NCBI RefSeq assembly: GCF_003012915.1
Contig: NZ_CP027770.1
Coordinates: 1,302,001-1,366,000 of the forward strand
Reading direction: 5' to 3'
Origin: Staphylococcus felis
Lineage (GTDB): Bacteria; Bacillota; Bacilli; Staphylococcales; Staphylococcaceae
Length of the DNA: 64,000 bases
Each line of letters begins with the position of its first letter. Positions within the stretch are counted from its first letter, which is position 1. This document shows positions 1-7,747 of this stretch, piece after piece. The position numbers and the translations under genes were made by a program. Below the pieces are notes generated by a model. The model did no database searches. It had not been told where the DNA came from and saw only the letters and a list, made by a program, of their open reading frames with translations.

Positions 1-1
1 T

Positions 2-475
2 TCTGTTACGTTAGAGAATATTAAAGAAGAAAGATATTCAAGGAATCCAAAATTAGCTGCAGCATTAACTCAATATAAATGGGTGAGAGAATCAAATGAG
101 GGCGTGGGACGTATATTTGACGAAATGAAGGATTATTTTTTAGATGATCCTGTTTATTCAGAGCCTAATAATAGTTCAGTACAACTAACTTTGAAGAATA
201 ACATCGTAGCTAGAAAAGAAAGAGAAACAGGTAGAGTGAGTAATATAATAACACCTAAATTATTTGAAAGTTTAAATGAGCAACAAGAATTAATTGTGAG
301 ACATTTATATAATCAAGGCGAACTAACAGCATCTAAAATTGCTAATATTATTCAAAGGTCTGTTCCTACTGCTAGAAAAAGATTGAAAGAATTAGAGGAA
401 ATGAATATTATATCGACACATGGATCAAGTAAAAATGATCCAAAGAGAACATATTATTTACTCGGATTCGAGTAA
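2..475 (+). CDS. C-terminal part of an AlbA_2/Schlafen-type ATP-binding DNA-binding protein (5' end outside window)
   Basis: The reading frame is open from base 2, so the gene begins before the window. The visible 157 residues contain the sequence GVGRIFDEMKDYFL and the block SVQLTLKNN, which are typical of the GHKL-like ATPase part of proteins that begin with an AlbA_2 (Schlafen-like) DNA-binding domain. The last ~60 residues form a winged helix-turn-helix (SKIANIIQRSVPTARKRLKEL) followed by a short beta wing. Such proteins are often called putative transcriptional regulators or RecG-like helicases and are common in accessory DNA. Function is not established. The stop codon lies inside the first copy of a tandem-repeat word that continues downstream. 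The family call rests on the C-terminal part only. Confidence 0.75.
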   Translation, partial: SVTLENIKEERYSRNPKLAAALTQYKWVRESNEGVGRIFDEMKDYFLDDPVYSEPNNSSVQLTLKNNIVARKERETGRVSNIITPKLFESLNEQQELIVRHLYNQGELTASKIANIIQRSVPTARKRLKELEEMNIISTHGSSKNDPKRTYYLLGFE

Positions 476-672
476 AGAGAAAAATTTTCGAGTAACTCAA
501 AAGAAAAATATTAAAAAATCATGGGAAACCAATGATATCAAGTGTTTTGTGAGCTTTCGAGTAAAGAGAAAAATTTTCGAGTAACTCAAAAGAAAAATAC
601 TAAAAAATCATGGGAAACCAATGATATCAAGTGTTTTGTGAGCTTTCAAGTAAAGAGGAAAATTTTCGAGTA
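467..672. repeat. 89-bp tandem repeat, about 2.3 units, with iteron-like words
   Basis: Two nearly identical 89-bp units and a partial third run head to tail (unit starts at 469, 558 and 647). The 8-mer TTCGAGTA occurs at 467, 487, 556, 576 and 665, with a one-base variant at 645, so spacings alternate between about 20 and 69 bp. There are no unique spacers, so this is not a CRISPR array. The first word includes the stop codon of the upstream gene. The arrangement looks like an iteron or operator array, but no binding protein can be named. Confidence 0.85.
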
Positions 673-716
673 TTATTATTTAATAAGAATTAAAAGTTAA
701 ATAAAATACCTACTAA

Positions 717-893
717 TCAGAAATTATAGAATTTCTATCAGATGGTAATTTAGCAAGTAGGCTAGAAATTCAAGAAACAATGGGACTTCAAAAAAGTTAT
801 ACATCTGAATTAATTACTGAACTTAAAAAATTAGAGATTATTGGTTCGGAAGGTAGGGGGCCAGGTACTAGATATTATTTAATTAAAGAATGA
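717..893 (+). pseudogene. Winged-helix fragment, remnant of a second AlbA_2-type regulator
   Basis: An open stretch of 58 codons between two stops has no start codon or ribosome binding site at its head. It encodes a winged helix-turn-helix (LEIQETMGLQKSYTSEL, then LKKLEIIGSEG, ending YYLIKE). Its layout matches the C-terminal end of the upstream AlbA_2-type protein, including the YYL wing end. It most likely is the tail of a related gene whose front was lost by deletion, with the tandem repeat now at the junction. A function for this piece is unlikely. Confidence 0.55.
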
Positions 894-1044
894 TAAAATT
901 ATCAGATGATAACCGGACGATAAAAAAAGTACACACCATCGACTAGCAGATTTTTATTCTTGATTAATATCCTGGAGTTAAATTAGAGGCTATTCTAGGA
1001 AATTGAAAAAATCAATTTATATCAAGTTATACGATCTCCTATAC

Positions 1045-1204
1045 AAATATGTGAAGCTTTTAATATTTATTGAATGTAAAAACACGTCGTTCATCTTAAT
1101 TTTCAAAACGTTAATATTATCCAAATTGTTGAAAACTTGTTCGTTTACAAATTTGTGTTCAATAGAAATGTAAAACACTCTTCAGCATTGCTGAAGAGTG
1201 CTTA
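1045..1204. repeat. Diverged direct repeat, copy 1 (downstream of the protease gene's 3' end)
   Basis: About 75 bp starting AAATATGTGAA and including AACACGT and GTTAATATT recur, diverged, at 2337-2415. Both copies lead into a hairpin that opens with ACACTCTTCAG. The two copies bracket the exfoliative-toxin-like gene. The region 894-1274 otherwise shows no gene. Confidence 0.55.
1176..1200. terminator. Hairpin terminator candidate
   Basis: CACTCTTCAGCA and its exact complement surround a short loop, giving an 11-12 bp stem. T and A runs are weak on both sides, so it may be a bidirectional terminator between the AlbA remnant and the convergent protease gene. Confidence 0.6.
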
Positions 1205-1274
1205 TGGTATGCTTATCCATTGTCCAAGATGTGTATGTGAAATTAAAATGTTATTACTTAAACAAATTTGAATA

Positions 1275-2114
1275 TTACTCTTGTAACTTAGCTCTTTTTT
1301 TCAAATCATTACCTATAGTACTAAGAGTATTATCAACTGTATAAAGAGAACCTAAAGGCCCATTAAAAAATTTTCCTATTGGAAGATTATGTTGTCCACC
1401 TTTCCCAACATGAATACCTACTAATTCTCCTTGTAAATTAAATATGCCTGATCCTGAATTACCTGGCTCAGTATAACCAAAATAAGCGCCTGATTCTAGA
1501 TCGAATATTTCAATTTCACTTCTATACAAAGTATGTGTTGAGTAATTATATGGGTACCCTAATAAGTTAATTTTATCACCAGATTGTAGGTCTATATTGT
1601 CTGGAATCTTAGCTGGTGGAACTAAATCCCCTGCTGATTCTCCATTTTTATTAGTTTTTAATTTAATAATTGCCAAATCTGTACCTTGTCCATAAGGGGA
1701 CTCATTAATATCTTCAGCTTCAAACTGACCATAAGGAGTTTTCACCTCAACAGATCCTTCGTCACGTGTTGATCCTGGTGTGAAAATAATATTTGAAGGA
1801 TTTTTATTAGCTAACCTAGCTATATGATAGTTTGTAATTACTGTATTTTTACCAATTAACACTCCGGATGCTAAAGTTTGTCCCTTGACAAAAACTGTTC
1901 CAACAGAGCTATAAGGGCTTTTGGTAGTATCATCAACTTTTGAGAAAAGTTCTGAATCGGAAGGTGGGACTTTGAAGGCTTCTTGTTTTTGCATAATTTC
2001 TGATTCATTATAGTCCTTTGCATAGGAGTAACTTTCAAAAATTCCAACAGTAGATACTAAAATTGTGAAGATAGATGATGCGGCAATTAATTTATTTAAA
2101 AAATTAACTCTCAT
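1275..2114 (-). CDS. Exfoliative-toxin-family trypsin-like serine protease, secreted
   Basis: The 279-residue protein starts with a signal peptide (residues ~1-32, cleavage near SYA-KD). The mature part reads like staphylococcal exfoliative toxins (ETA, and the Exh/SIET proteins of animal staphylococci): [26 protein letters not shown]. The catalytic triad is complete: His97 (TNYHIA), Asp146 (GTDLAII) and Ser220 (PGNSGSG). His235 in VGIH sits where glutamate-specific members of this family carry their S1 pocket histidine. Known exfoliative toxins cut desmoglein-1 in skin; whether this one does is inference. A ribosome binding site (AAGGAGTG) lies 10 bases upstream of the ATG and a TATAAT box about 35 bases upstream. 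It is transcribed alone and is flanked by diverged repeats. Confidence 0.88.
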   Translation of the reverse strand: MRVNFLNKLIAASSIFTILVSTVGIFESYSYAKDYNESEIMQKQEAFKVPPSDSELFSKVDDTTKSPYSSVGTVFVKGQTLASGVLIGKNTVITNYHIARLANKNPSNIIFTPGSTRDEGSVEVKTPYGQFEAEDINESPYGQGTDLAIIKLKTNKNGESAGDLVPPAKIPDNIDLQSGDKINLLGYPYNYSTHTLYRSEIEIFDLESGAYFGYTEPGNSGSGIFNLQGELVGIHVGKGGQHNLPIGKFFNGPLGSLYTVDNTLSTIGNDLKKRAKLQE

Positions 2115-2231
2115 TTTAAAACACTCCTTTTTATTTTTATAATTTACATATATTATAAACTGAATAAAAAGTGGTTTTATTAATTTTTAATTAAAAAACT
2201 CTTAAATAAACTAATTTGTTTTTATTCTGTA

Positions 2232-2312
2232 GGATATTATACACTAGAAAACCATGCAAATGATGATTTAGAAAAGCTATTAATAAGGTTGAGCTCGCAA
2301 GGAACTATATAA
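2232..2312 (+). other. Possible C-terminal gene scrap
   Basis: A short open stretch ends GYYTLENHANDDLEKL...SSQGTI before a stop. Codon use is natural, but there is no start or ribosome binding site. It may be the tail of a deleted gene. I do not recognise the family. Confidence 0.2.
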
Positions 2313-2336
2313 AAATAGGTATTGTGAAATGATATA

Positions 2337-2462
2337 AAATATGTGAAACTCTAAGAATTTATTGCACGTAAAAAACACGTTGTTTATCATAATTCTCAAT
2401 AAGTTAATATTTCGATATTATAAGTTAACACTCTTCAGTATTGATGGAGGGTGTTCTTTTTA
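2337..2462. repeat. Diverged direct repeat, copy 2 (upstream of the protease gene)
   Basis: This partner of the copy at 1045 shares AAATATGTGAA, a run around AACACG and GTTAATATT in the same order and orientation, at roughly three-quarters identity by eye. It ends in an imperfect hairpin (2427-2461, AACACTCTTCAGT pairing with the GGAGGGTGTT side, then five Ts) that can act as a terminator. Confidence 0.5.
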
Positions 2463-2643
2463 TACCCTTTTTCGATTGTGAAGCTATATATAATTATTAT
2501 GTTTTTACAAAAATATCTTTATTTTAAGGGGTGGCCTTATTATACATATGGATGATGCTCAAGCAATTCTTTAATTAATTTTTACAATCCACTTGAGTAT
2601 CACGTTACGTTATCCTTTATCTTTAATGTGTGGAGGGATAAAC

Positions 2644-3555
2644 ATGTATAATATAAAAATAATTAGGTCAGATAAAGTGTATTTGGATTTGCTAGAACAA
2701 GAATATGATAATAAGTCACAATATTTTAAGGACAACTTATTAACATATTTTAAAGAAAAATTTGAAGTTCAAAAAATACCTTATGAAAGTAATAGTTTTG
2801 GATTTGATGTATTAAAATTTTTAAATCAATCGCATGTATCGCCAGAAGAATTTAATTCTAAACATATTAGTGAAGTGAAACGTTTGGATGATGATTTTTG
2901 GAGTAATTGTAGGAAGTATATAGAAAATGCTATAAAACAATTTGAATTAAATGGAATTCAACCACTAATTGACAAATATATATTTACTGTACTATTAGGG
3001 GACAGTGAAAAGCCTACAATGTATCTTAATAATAATTATGGTGGAGATGGAGGTGTACCAGGTTATGTATTCTTGTCAATAGTACCTAATACATATACAT
3101 TAGATCGTGTAAAAAGTGCTATTGCTCACGAAATGAATCACAATATTAGATATCAATATCTAAAATGGGATGGTGGATCTCTTGCTGAATTAATAATTTC
3201 GGAGGGTTTAGCAGAAAATTTTGTGGAAAAAATGTATGGAAATCAATACTTAGGACCTTGGGTAACTACTATTGATTGGAAAAAGCAACAAAATGGAATA
3301 AAAAAGAAAATAAAGGAAAATATTGATATTGATAATATGCTCGAAGCGATGCCGTATCTTTATGGTGATGAAATAACAAAACTATTTGGTGGTGTACCTG
3401 TCGGATTACCTCATGCTGCAGGATATACGTGTGGCTATTATCTCATAAAATATTATTTGGAAAAAACGCAATGTACAATAGAAGAAGCAACAATTAAATC
3501 ATCAGATGAAATTTTAAGAGAGGTGAATGACTTCTGGAGTACCAATATAGTATAA
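2644..3555 (+). CDS. DUF2268-type putative zinc metalloprotease
   Basis: The 303-residue protein carries H162-E-M-N-H166, an HExxH zinc motif, followed about 25 residues later by SEGLAENF, whose Glu could be the third ligand. This is the layout of DUF2268 (YjaZ-like) predicted Zn-dependent proteases. There is no signal peptide, so it should be cytoplasmic. I chose the ATG at 2644 because GGAGGGATAAAC precedes it directly; the open frame extends 17 codons further without a site. The MerR/TipAS gene begins at its stop, so the two are probably co-transcribed and may form a sensor/effector pair. The substrate is unknown. Confidence 0.75.
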   Translation: MYNIKIIRSDKVYLDLLEQEYDNKSQYFKDNLLTYFKEKFEVQKIPYESNSFGFDVLKFLNQSHVSPEEFNSKHISEVKRLDDDFWSNCRKYIENAIKQFELNGIQPLIDKYIFTVLLGDSEKPTMYLNNNYGGDGGVPGYVFLSIVPNTYTLDRVKSAIAHEMNHNIRYQYLKWDGGSLAELIISEGLAENFVEKMYGNQYLGPWVTTIDWKKQQNGIKKKIKENIDIDNMLEAMPYLYGDEITKLFGGVPVGLPHAAGYTCGYYLIKYYLEKTQCTIEEATIKSSDEILREVNDFWSTNIV

Positions 3556-3560
3556 AAGAT

Positions 3561-4250
3561 ATGATGGAAATAACAGGTGTAACAAAAAGAACATTGCACT
3601 ACTATGATGAAATTGGTTTATTGTCATCTAGCAAAAATAAAAATAACTATAGAGTATATAATCAAAATGATTTAGTCAAACTACAAAAAATATTATTATT
3701 AAAATCTATGGATTTCGATATTAAATCAATTTCTAAGCTACTGGATTTAGATAACGAAATGTTTATTGAATGTATTAGAAAACAATCAAAAATTTTGGAT
3801 GACAAAATCAAAAGATTAAAAACAACAAAAATTGCTATAGATAAATTTATTAATGGGATTCCTATCATCGAGATAGAAGAATTAAATCATAATATTAACA
3901 AGCAATATCAAAAAGAAGCGGATATGAGATATGGAAAGACTAGAATTAATAAAGAATTTAAAACGAATCTATTTGAAGATAAGAAGATCAAAAATGAATT
4001 TGAATCAATAGTATATGAATTTTGCAGTGTAACGGATTATAGTGTGGAAGATAGCAAGGTATTTAAAGTTGTTTTAAAATGGAAAGGTTTTATGAATCAA
4101 CTTTTCGATTTTGATGATGAGATGCTTTGTTTGATTGCTAATGTGTATCATAATGACAAAAGATTTAATAATTATTTCGAGAAATTTAATACAACAGGTA
4201 TTGCTCATTTTATTTCTAAAGCAGTAAATTATCACTTGAGTTCGGAATAA
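3561..4250 (+). CDS. MerR-family regulator with TipAS-like effector domain
   Basis: Residues 1-70 form the MerR winged helix (ITGVTKRTLHYYDEIGLL, then NYRVYNQNDLVKLQKI), followed by a dimerisation coiled coil. The last ~110 residues resemble the TipAS drug-recognition domain (FDFDDEM, VYHNDKRFNNYF, GIAHFISKAV). TipAL-type proteins bind antibiotics and activate resistance genes. The first ATG is at 3561, but the codons just upstream in the same frame (from 3540) spell YQYSIKD, which is the normal start of a MerR domain. Translation may therefore begin at CTG 3534, which overlaps the end of the metalloprotease gene, or the original start may have been lost. A hairpin terminator follows. Confidence 0.75.
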   Translation: MMEITGVTKRTLHYYDEIGLLSSSKNKNNYRVYNQNDLVKLQKILLLKSMDFDIKSISKLLDLDNEMFIECIRKQSKILDDKIKRLKTTKIAIDKFINGIPIIEIEELNHNINKQYQKEADMRYGKTRINKEFKTNLFEDKKIKNEFESIVYEFCSVTDYSVEDSKVFKVVLKWKGFMNQLFDFDDEMLCLIANVYHNDKRFNNYFEKFNTTGIAHFISKAVNYHLSSE

Positions 4251-4277
4251 AAGTAATTTTTAATCAATTGAAACGTT

Positions 4278-4316
4278 AAAAACATCCTTCAATACAATAC
4301 TGAAGGATGTTTTTAT
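4278..4316 (+). terminator. Rho-independent terminator after the MerR gene
   Basis: AAACATCCTTCA and TGAAGGATGTTTTTA pair in a stem of about 11 bp followed by five Ts. Confidence 0.85.
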
Positions 4317-4467
4317 TTACAATAATATATAACTTGTCTACTAATAAAATACAAATCAATAATACTTTTATAAATTTTACTTTTTATTTATGGCTATTTA
4401 ATATGGTGCTGCTATTCTGTATGTGTAATCACTATTGATTGCAAATATCGTTTAGGGGGCGCATTTG

Positions 4468-4608
4468 ATGAAACAATTAAGTATGCAAGAGTTGAAAGAA
4501 GTAAATGGCGGAAATAGAATTTCAGATGCTTGGAATGCAACAAAAAGCTGGTTTGGTGATGTTAAACGTGGTATGGATGAAGCGCATGAAGATAATGGTT
4601 GGAGATAA
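4468..4608 (+). CDS. Putative class II bacteriocin precursor 1 (double-glycine leader)
   Basis: The gene encodes 46 residues. The first 15 form a classical double-glycine leader (LSMQELKEVNGG), the cleavage site for a C39 peptidase exporter. The predicted mature peptide is 31 residues, NRISDAWN to NGWR, rich in Trp, Asp and Glu and without cysteines. It is the first of three tandem leader peptides upstream of such an exporter. An AGGGGG site precedes the ATG. No close known bacteriocin is recognised, so antimicrobial activity is inferred from leader and context. A quorum-sensing pheromone is the main alternative. Confidence 0.75.
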   Translation: MKQLSMQELKEVNGGNRISDAWNATKSWFGDVKRGMDEAHEDNGWR

Positions 4609-4627
4609 TAATTAGGAGGGTCATAAA

Positions 4628-4765
4628 ATGAAAACTTTAGATAAAAAAATGTTGAAAAATATTAATGGTGGACGAAATGTTGCTGAAAATATCGGATATG
4701 CAATTGGTAAAGGTGCTGATGGAGTTAAGAGTTTTGTTCGCGGTGTAGCAGAAGCACTTAAATAA
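4628..4765 (+). CDS. Putative class II bacteriocin precursor 2 (double-glycine leader, GxxxG)
   Basis: The gene encodes 45 residues. The leader is LDKKMLKNINGG with cleavage after residue 15. The mature 30-residue peptide is cationic and can form an amphipathic helix. It contains GYAIG, a GxxxG motif of the kind used by two-peptide (class IIb) bacteriocins for helix-helix contact. The site AGGAGGG lies just upstream, and the gene is 19 bases after the first peptide gene. This is the best candidate for the membrane-active component. Confidence 0.78.
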   Translation: MKTLDKKMLKNINGGRNVAENIGYAIGKGADGVKSFVRGVAEALK

Positions 4766-4790
4766 TTATTGATAGGAAGGATTTATTAAA

Positions 4791-4913
4791 ATGAAAAAAT
4801 TATCTAATAAAGAACTGAAAAAAATAAATGGTGGAGACTTCTGGGAAGACCTTGGAACGATTACTGGAAATGTAATAAATAAAATACCAAGACTAGGAAA
4901 AGGAAAAAAATAG
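4791..4913 (+). CDS. Putative class II bacteriocin precursor 3 (double-glycine leader)
   Basis: The gene encodes 40 residues. The leader is LSNKELKKINGG and cleavage after residue 15 gives a 25-residue peptide with a mixed hydrophobic centre and a strongly basic end (RLGKGKK). AGGAAGG precedes the ATG. The three leaders are clearly related while the mature parts differ, as in multi-component bacteriocins. A hairpin follows before the exporter gene. Confidence 0.75.
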   Translation: MKKLSNKELKKINGGDFWEDLGTITGNVINKIPRLGKGKK

Positions 4914-4927
4914 ACTCAATAGATATA

Positions 4928-4971
4928 GACAGTGGCTTGAAAATAAACCCTATTTTTAAGTCACTGTTTCA
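4928..4971 (+). terminator. Hairpin between bacteriocin peptide genes and exporter gene
   Basis: ACAGTGGCTTGAAAAT pairs with TTTTTAAGTCACTGTTT around a short loop. It probably terminates part of the transcripts, so that peptide genes are expressed more than the exporter gene. Confidence 0.6.
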
Positions 4972-5082
4972 TTAAATCAAAATATTTTTTAATACTATTA
5001 TCAACATATTGATTTATTAACTAGATATATGTTTGATAACTAAAATATGCGGTAGATTATGTTTGATTAATAGGAGTTATAT

Positions 5083-7239
5083 ATGAAAAAAGTTAAGTTT
5101 ATTCAACAATATGATGAAAAAGATTGTGGACCTACTTGTCTAGCAATGATTTCACAATATTATGGTAAGCGTGTTTCTGTACCGCATTTAAGAGAGTTAG
5201 CTAAAACTGACAAGTTGGGAACTAATTTACTCGGTTTAACAAAAGCAGCTGAGGTGATAGGGCTTCAATTAACAGGTGTCCAAGTTGATAGTATAAATGA
5301 GTTGAAAAGTGTTTCTTTTCCTATTATTGCACATGTTATTAATGAACAAGGTTATGAGCATTTTGTTATTGTCGAAAATATCCAAAATCATAAATTACAT
5401 ATTGTTGATCCAGCTAAAGGAAAGTATGTTTTATCAGAAAATAAATTTAGAAAAATATGGACAAATATAGCTGTTTTAATTGAGAAAAAGGATAACTTTT
5501 CTGAGAAGACAAGAGCTCCTTCTTATATGGTGTTGTTTTACGATATTTTGAAAGAAAATAAAATGAAAATTATTATTTTGACACTCTTATCTTTATTTAT
5601 AAATCTTATAGGTATTTTAGGAGCGGTGTTTTTAAAGTATTTAACTGATTATATTATACCATCTCAATTGAGTTATACATTACATTGGTTAGGATTAAGT
5701 ATTCTATTAATATATTTATTAAATACAATGATAACTTACATCAGATATCAGATGAATTTAAAATTAAGTCTGACTATTGATATGCAATTAATGAAACGCT
5801 ACTTCTATCATGTGTTGTATTTACCTAGTCATTTTTTTGATACACGTAAAAGTGGAGAGATTTTACAAAGATTTATGGATACCTCAAAAATTAGAGAAGC
5901 TTTATCATCATCAACGTTGACATTAATAGTTGACACATTGATGATTGTTATTGGCGCTGTTTTACTTTATCTACAAAGTGGTTTGCTATTATTGGTTACT
6001 GTTATTTTTATACCTTTTTTTATCATAGGTGTATATACATTAAAAAAACCTTATGAACGCTACAATCAAAAAGTAGCTGAAAATGATGCTGAATTAAGCT
6101 CATATTTAATAGAATCATTTGATGGTTATCAAACGATAAAGAGTTATCAATCTGAAGAGGATAATTATCAAAAAGGCGTATATAAGTTTAACGATTTAAT
6201 TGATAACCTATTAAAATTAGGTCGATTTTCAAATATACAATTATCATTTAATCATTTTCTAAAAGTAGTCATGAGTATCATTATTTTATGGGTAGGAGGA
6301 GCCCAAGTGATAAAGGGGGAAATGTCTTTAGGAAGTTTATTAGCTTTCAATGCTTTAACTATATATTATTTAGAGCCTATAGAGCGACTTATTAATGTTC
6401 AGCCAACGCTTCAGTCTTCATTTGTTGCAGCAAGGCGTATTTCTGAAATAATCGGTTTAGAGCGCGAAGAAAGCGCATTATTGCCAACACAACCGTATGA
6501 ATTTAAAAAAGAAATTGAAATTAAGAATATTACGTTTCAGTATGGATTTAGAAATATAACTTTGGACAATGTAAGCTTAACCATTAAGAAAGGTCAAAAA
6601 GTTGCGATAGTCGGTGAAAGTGGAAGCGGTAAAACAACGATTGGAAAACTATTGACGCGCTTTTATAAAGTTGATGAAGGGAGTATATGTATAGATCAAA
6701 CTCCGATAACACATATCCCTATTGAGGCATTCAGGCAAAATGTTGGGTATGTTACACAAGAAACATTTTTATTTGCAGATACAATACGAAATAATTTATT
6801 ATACGGTACGAATCAAAATAAAGATGATGATGAGATGATTAATGCTTGTCATTTATCTAATGCACTAAATTTTATTGAGAAATTACCTAACCAGTTTAAT
6901 ACAATGTTAGAAAAGGGCGCATCTAATCTTTCAGGGGGTCAAGTACAAAGACTATCTTTAGCAAGAACACTTTTAAAGAATCCTGAAATCCTAATTTTAG
7001 ATGAGGCCACGAGTGCATTAGATAGTATTACAGAAAGTAGAATCATGAAAAATATTGATCGTTTAATTCAATATGAAGGAAAGACTGCGATAATTATTTC
7101 TCACAAATTATCCACGGTTAAAAATGCAGACGTCATTTATGTTTTAAAAGATGGTAAAATCGTCGAGTATGGTAGACATGATGACTTAATTAAACAACAG
7201 CAAGCATATTACCAACTATGGTGCTTACAAAAAATATAA
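5083..7239 (+). CDS. Bacteriocin ABC exporter with N-terminal C39 peptidase
   Basis: This 718-residue protein has the three parts of a peptidase-containing ABC transporter. The C39 cysteine peptidase occupies residues 1-~145 with Cys15 (DCGPTC), His93 (YEHFVIV) and Asp109 (IVDPA). Six transmembrane helices span ~165-450. The ATPase carries Walker A (GESGSGKTT, ~510), signature LSGGQ (~616) and Walker B ([12 protein letters not shown], ~637). It should remove the double-glycine leaders of the three upstream peptides and export them in one step. No separate accessory protein (LcnD type) is seen nearby. The final 22 bases of the gene are repeated at 13106, the start of a ~450-bp duplication. Confidence 0.93.
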   Translation: MKKVKFIQQYDEKDCGPTCLAMISQYYGKRVSVPHLRELAKTDKLGTNLLGLTKAAEVIGLQLTGVQVDSINELKSVSFPIIAHVINEQGYEHFVIVENIQNHKLHIVDPAKGKYVLSENKFRKIWTNIAVLIEKKDNFSEKTRAPSYMVLFYDILKENKMKIIILTLLSLFINLIGILGAVFLKYLTDYIIPSQLSYTLHWLGLSILLIYLLNTMITYIRYQMNLKLSLTIDMQLMKRYFYHVLYLPSHFFDTRKSGEILQRFMDTSKIREALSSSTLTLIVDTLMIVIGAVLLYLQSGLLLLVTVIFIPFFIIGVYTLKKPYERYNQKVAENDAELSSYLIESFDGYQTIKSYQSEEDNYQKGVYKFNDLIDNLLKLGRFSNIQLSFNHFLKVVMSIIILWVGGAQVIKGEMSLGSLLAFNALTIYYLEPIERLINVQPTLQSSFVAARRISEIIGLEREESALLPTQPYEFKKEIEIKNITFQYGFRNITLDNVSLTIKKGQKVAIVGESGSGKTTIGKLLTRFYKVDEGSICIDQTPITHIPIEAFRQNVGYVTQETFLFADTIRNNLLYGTNQNKDDDEMINACHLSNALNFIEKLPNQFNTMLEKGASNLSGGQVQRLSLARTLLKNPEILILDEATSALDSITESRIMKNIDRLIQYEGKTAIIISHKLSTVKNADVIYVLKDGKIVEYGRHDDLIKQQQAYYQLWCLQKI

Positions 7240-7383
7240 TTCGAGTCGCAACACATCATTTGCGCTCTTGAACGTGATTATCCAATTACGATAATATGTA
7301 CAAGTGGGATGTATGAAAAAAGTATATACCGTTTCACAAGTGTTTACAGTGATGTAAAACATAATGGGTGGAGGTGAAGCGAT

Positions 7384-7587
7384 ATGTTTAAAAAAATAGC
7401 TAATACGATACAGGCTCAAGTGATAGCACTCATCATAGCTCTAGCCTTTATTATATTATCTCTTGTTAATATTTTTTCAGTGACAACGGATATTAAAGTG
7501 GTTTTGAGTGTTTTCCCTTTAATCGTTTTTTCAATTATAAGCGTGTTATGCTTGTATAATATTCAAAAAATTAAGCAGAAGAAATAG
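7384..7587 (+). CDS. Small two-helix membrane protein, possible bacteriocin immunity protein (copy 1)
   Basis: The 67-residue protein has two hydrophobic helices (about residues 13-33 and 38-59) and basic ends (MFKK, KIKQKK). It follows the exporter gene of the bacteriocin operon, the usual place of an immunity gene. The start ATG follows GGTGGAGGTGAAGCGAT. A second copy at 13270 differs at two residues (V13 to I and D36 to N). No named family is recognised; the immunity role is inferred from size, topology and position. Confidence 0.6.
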   Translation: MFKKIANTIQAQVIALIIALAFIILSLVNIFSVTTDIKVVLSVFPLIVFSIISVLCLYNIQKIKQKK

Positions 7588-7630
7588 TTATTCTATTATC
7601 TTGCTATCAACTAATATTGAATATCCGTTA

Positions 7631-7669
7631 AAAGAACTCGGTACTATGACTGTATCGAGTCTTTTTTTG
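7631..7669 (+). terminator. Rho-independent terminator (repeat copy 1)
   Basis: GAACTCGGTAC pairs with GTATCGAGTC, with a loop of about 7, followed by seven Ts. Confidence 0.85.
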
Positions 7670-7747
7670 GATTAACTGTAAAAAGATTCGTACATAAAAT
7701 AATATGACTATGTAAATTAATAAAATTTCTATAATCAAAAGAGACCT

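Larger units (their letters stand above)
7218..7670. repeat. Long direct repeat, copy 1
   Basis: The segment from the last 22 bases of the exporter gene through the small membrane-protein gene and its terminator recurs at 13106-13556 with only scattered differences. The two copies are in the same orientation and are separated by about 5.4 kb. Confidence 0.95.

Noticed and set aside
467..672. CRISPR array
   Set aside because: The units are identical 89-bp tandem copies without unique spacers, and the repeat does not match the tracrRNA anti-repeat.
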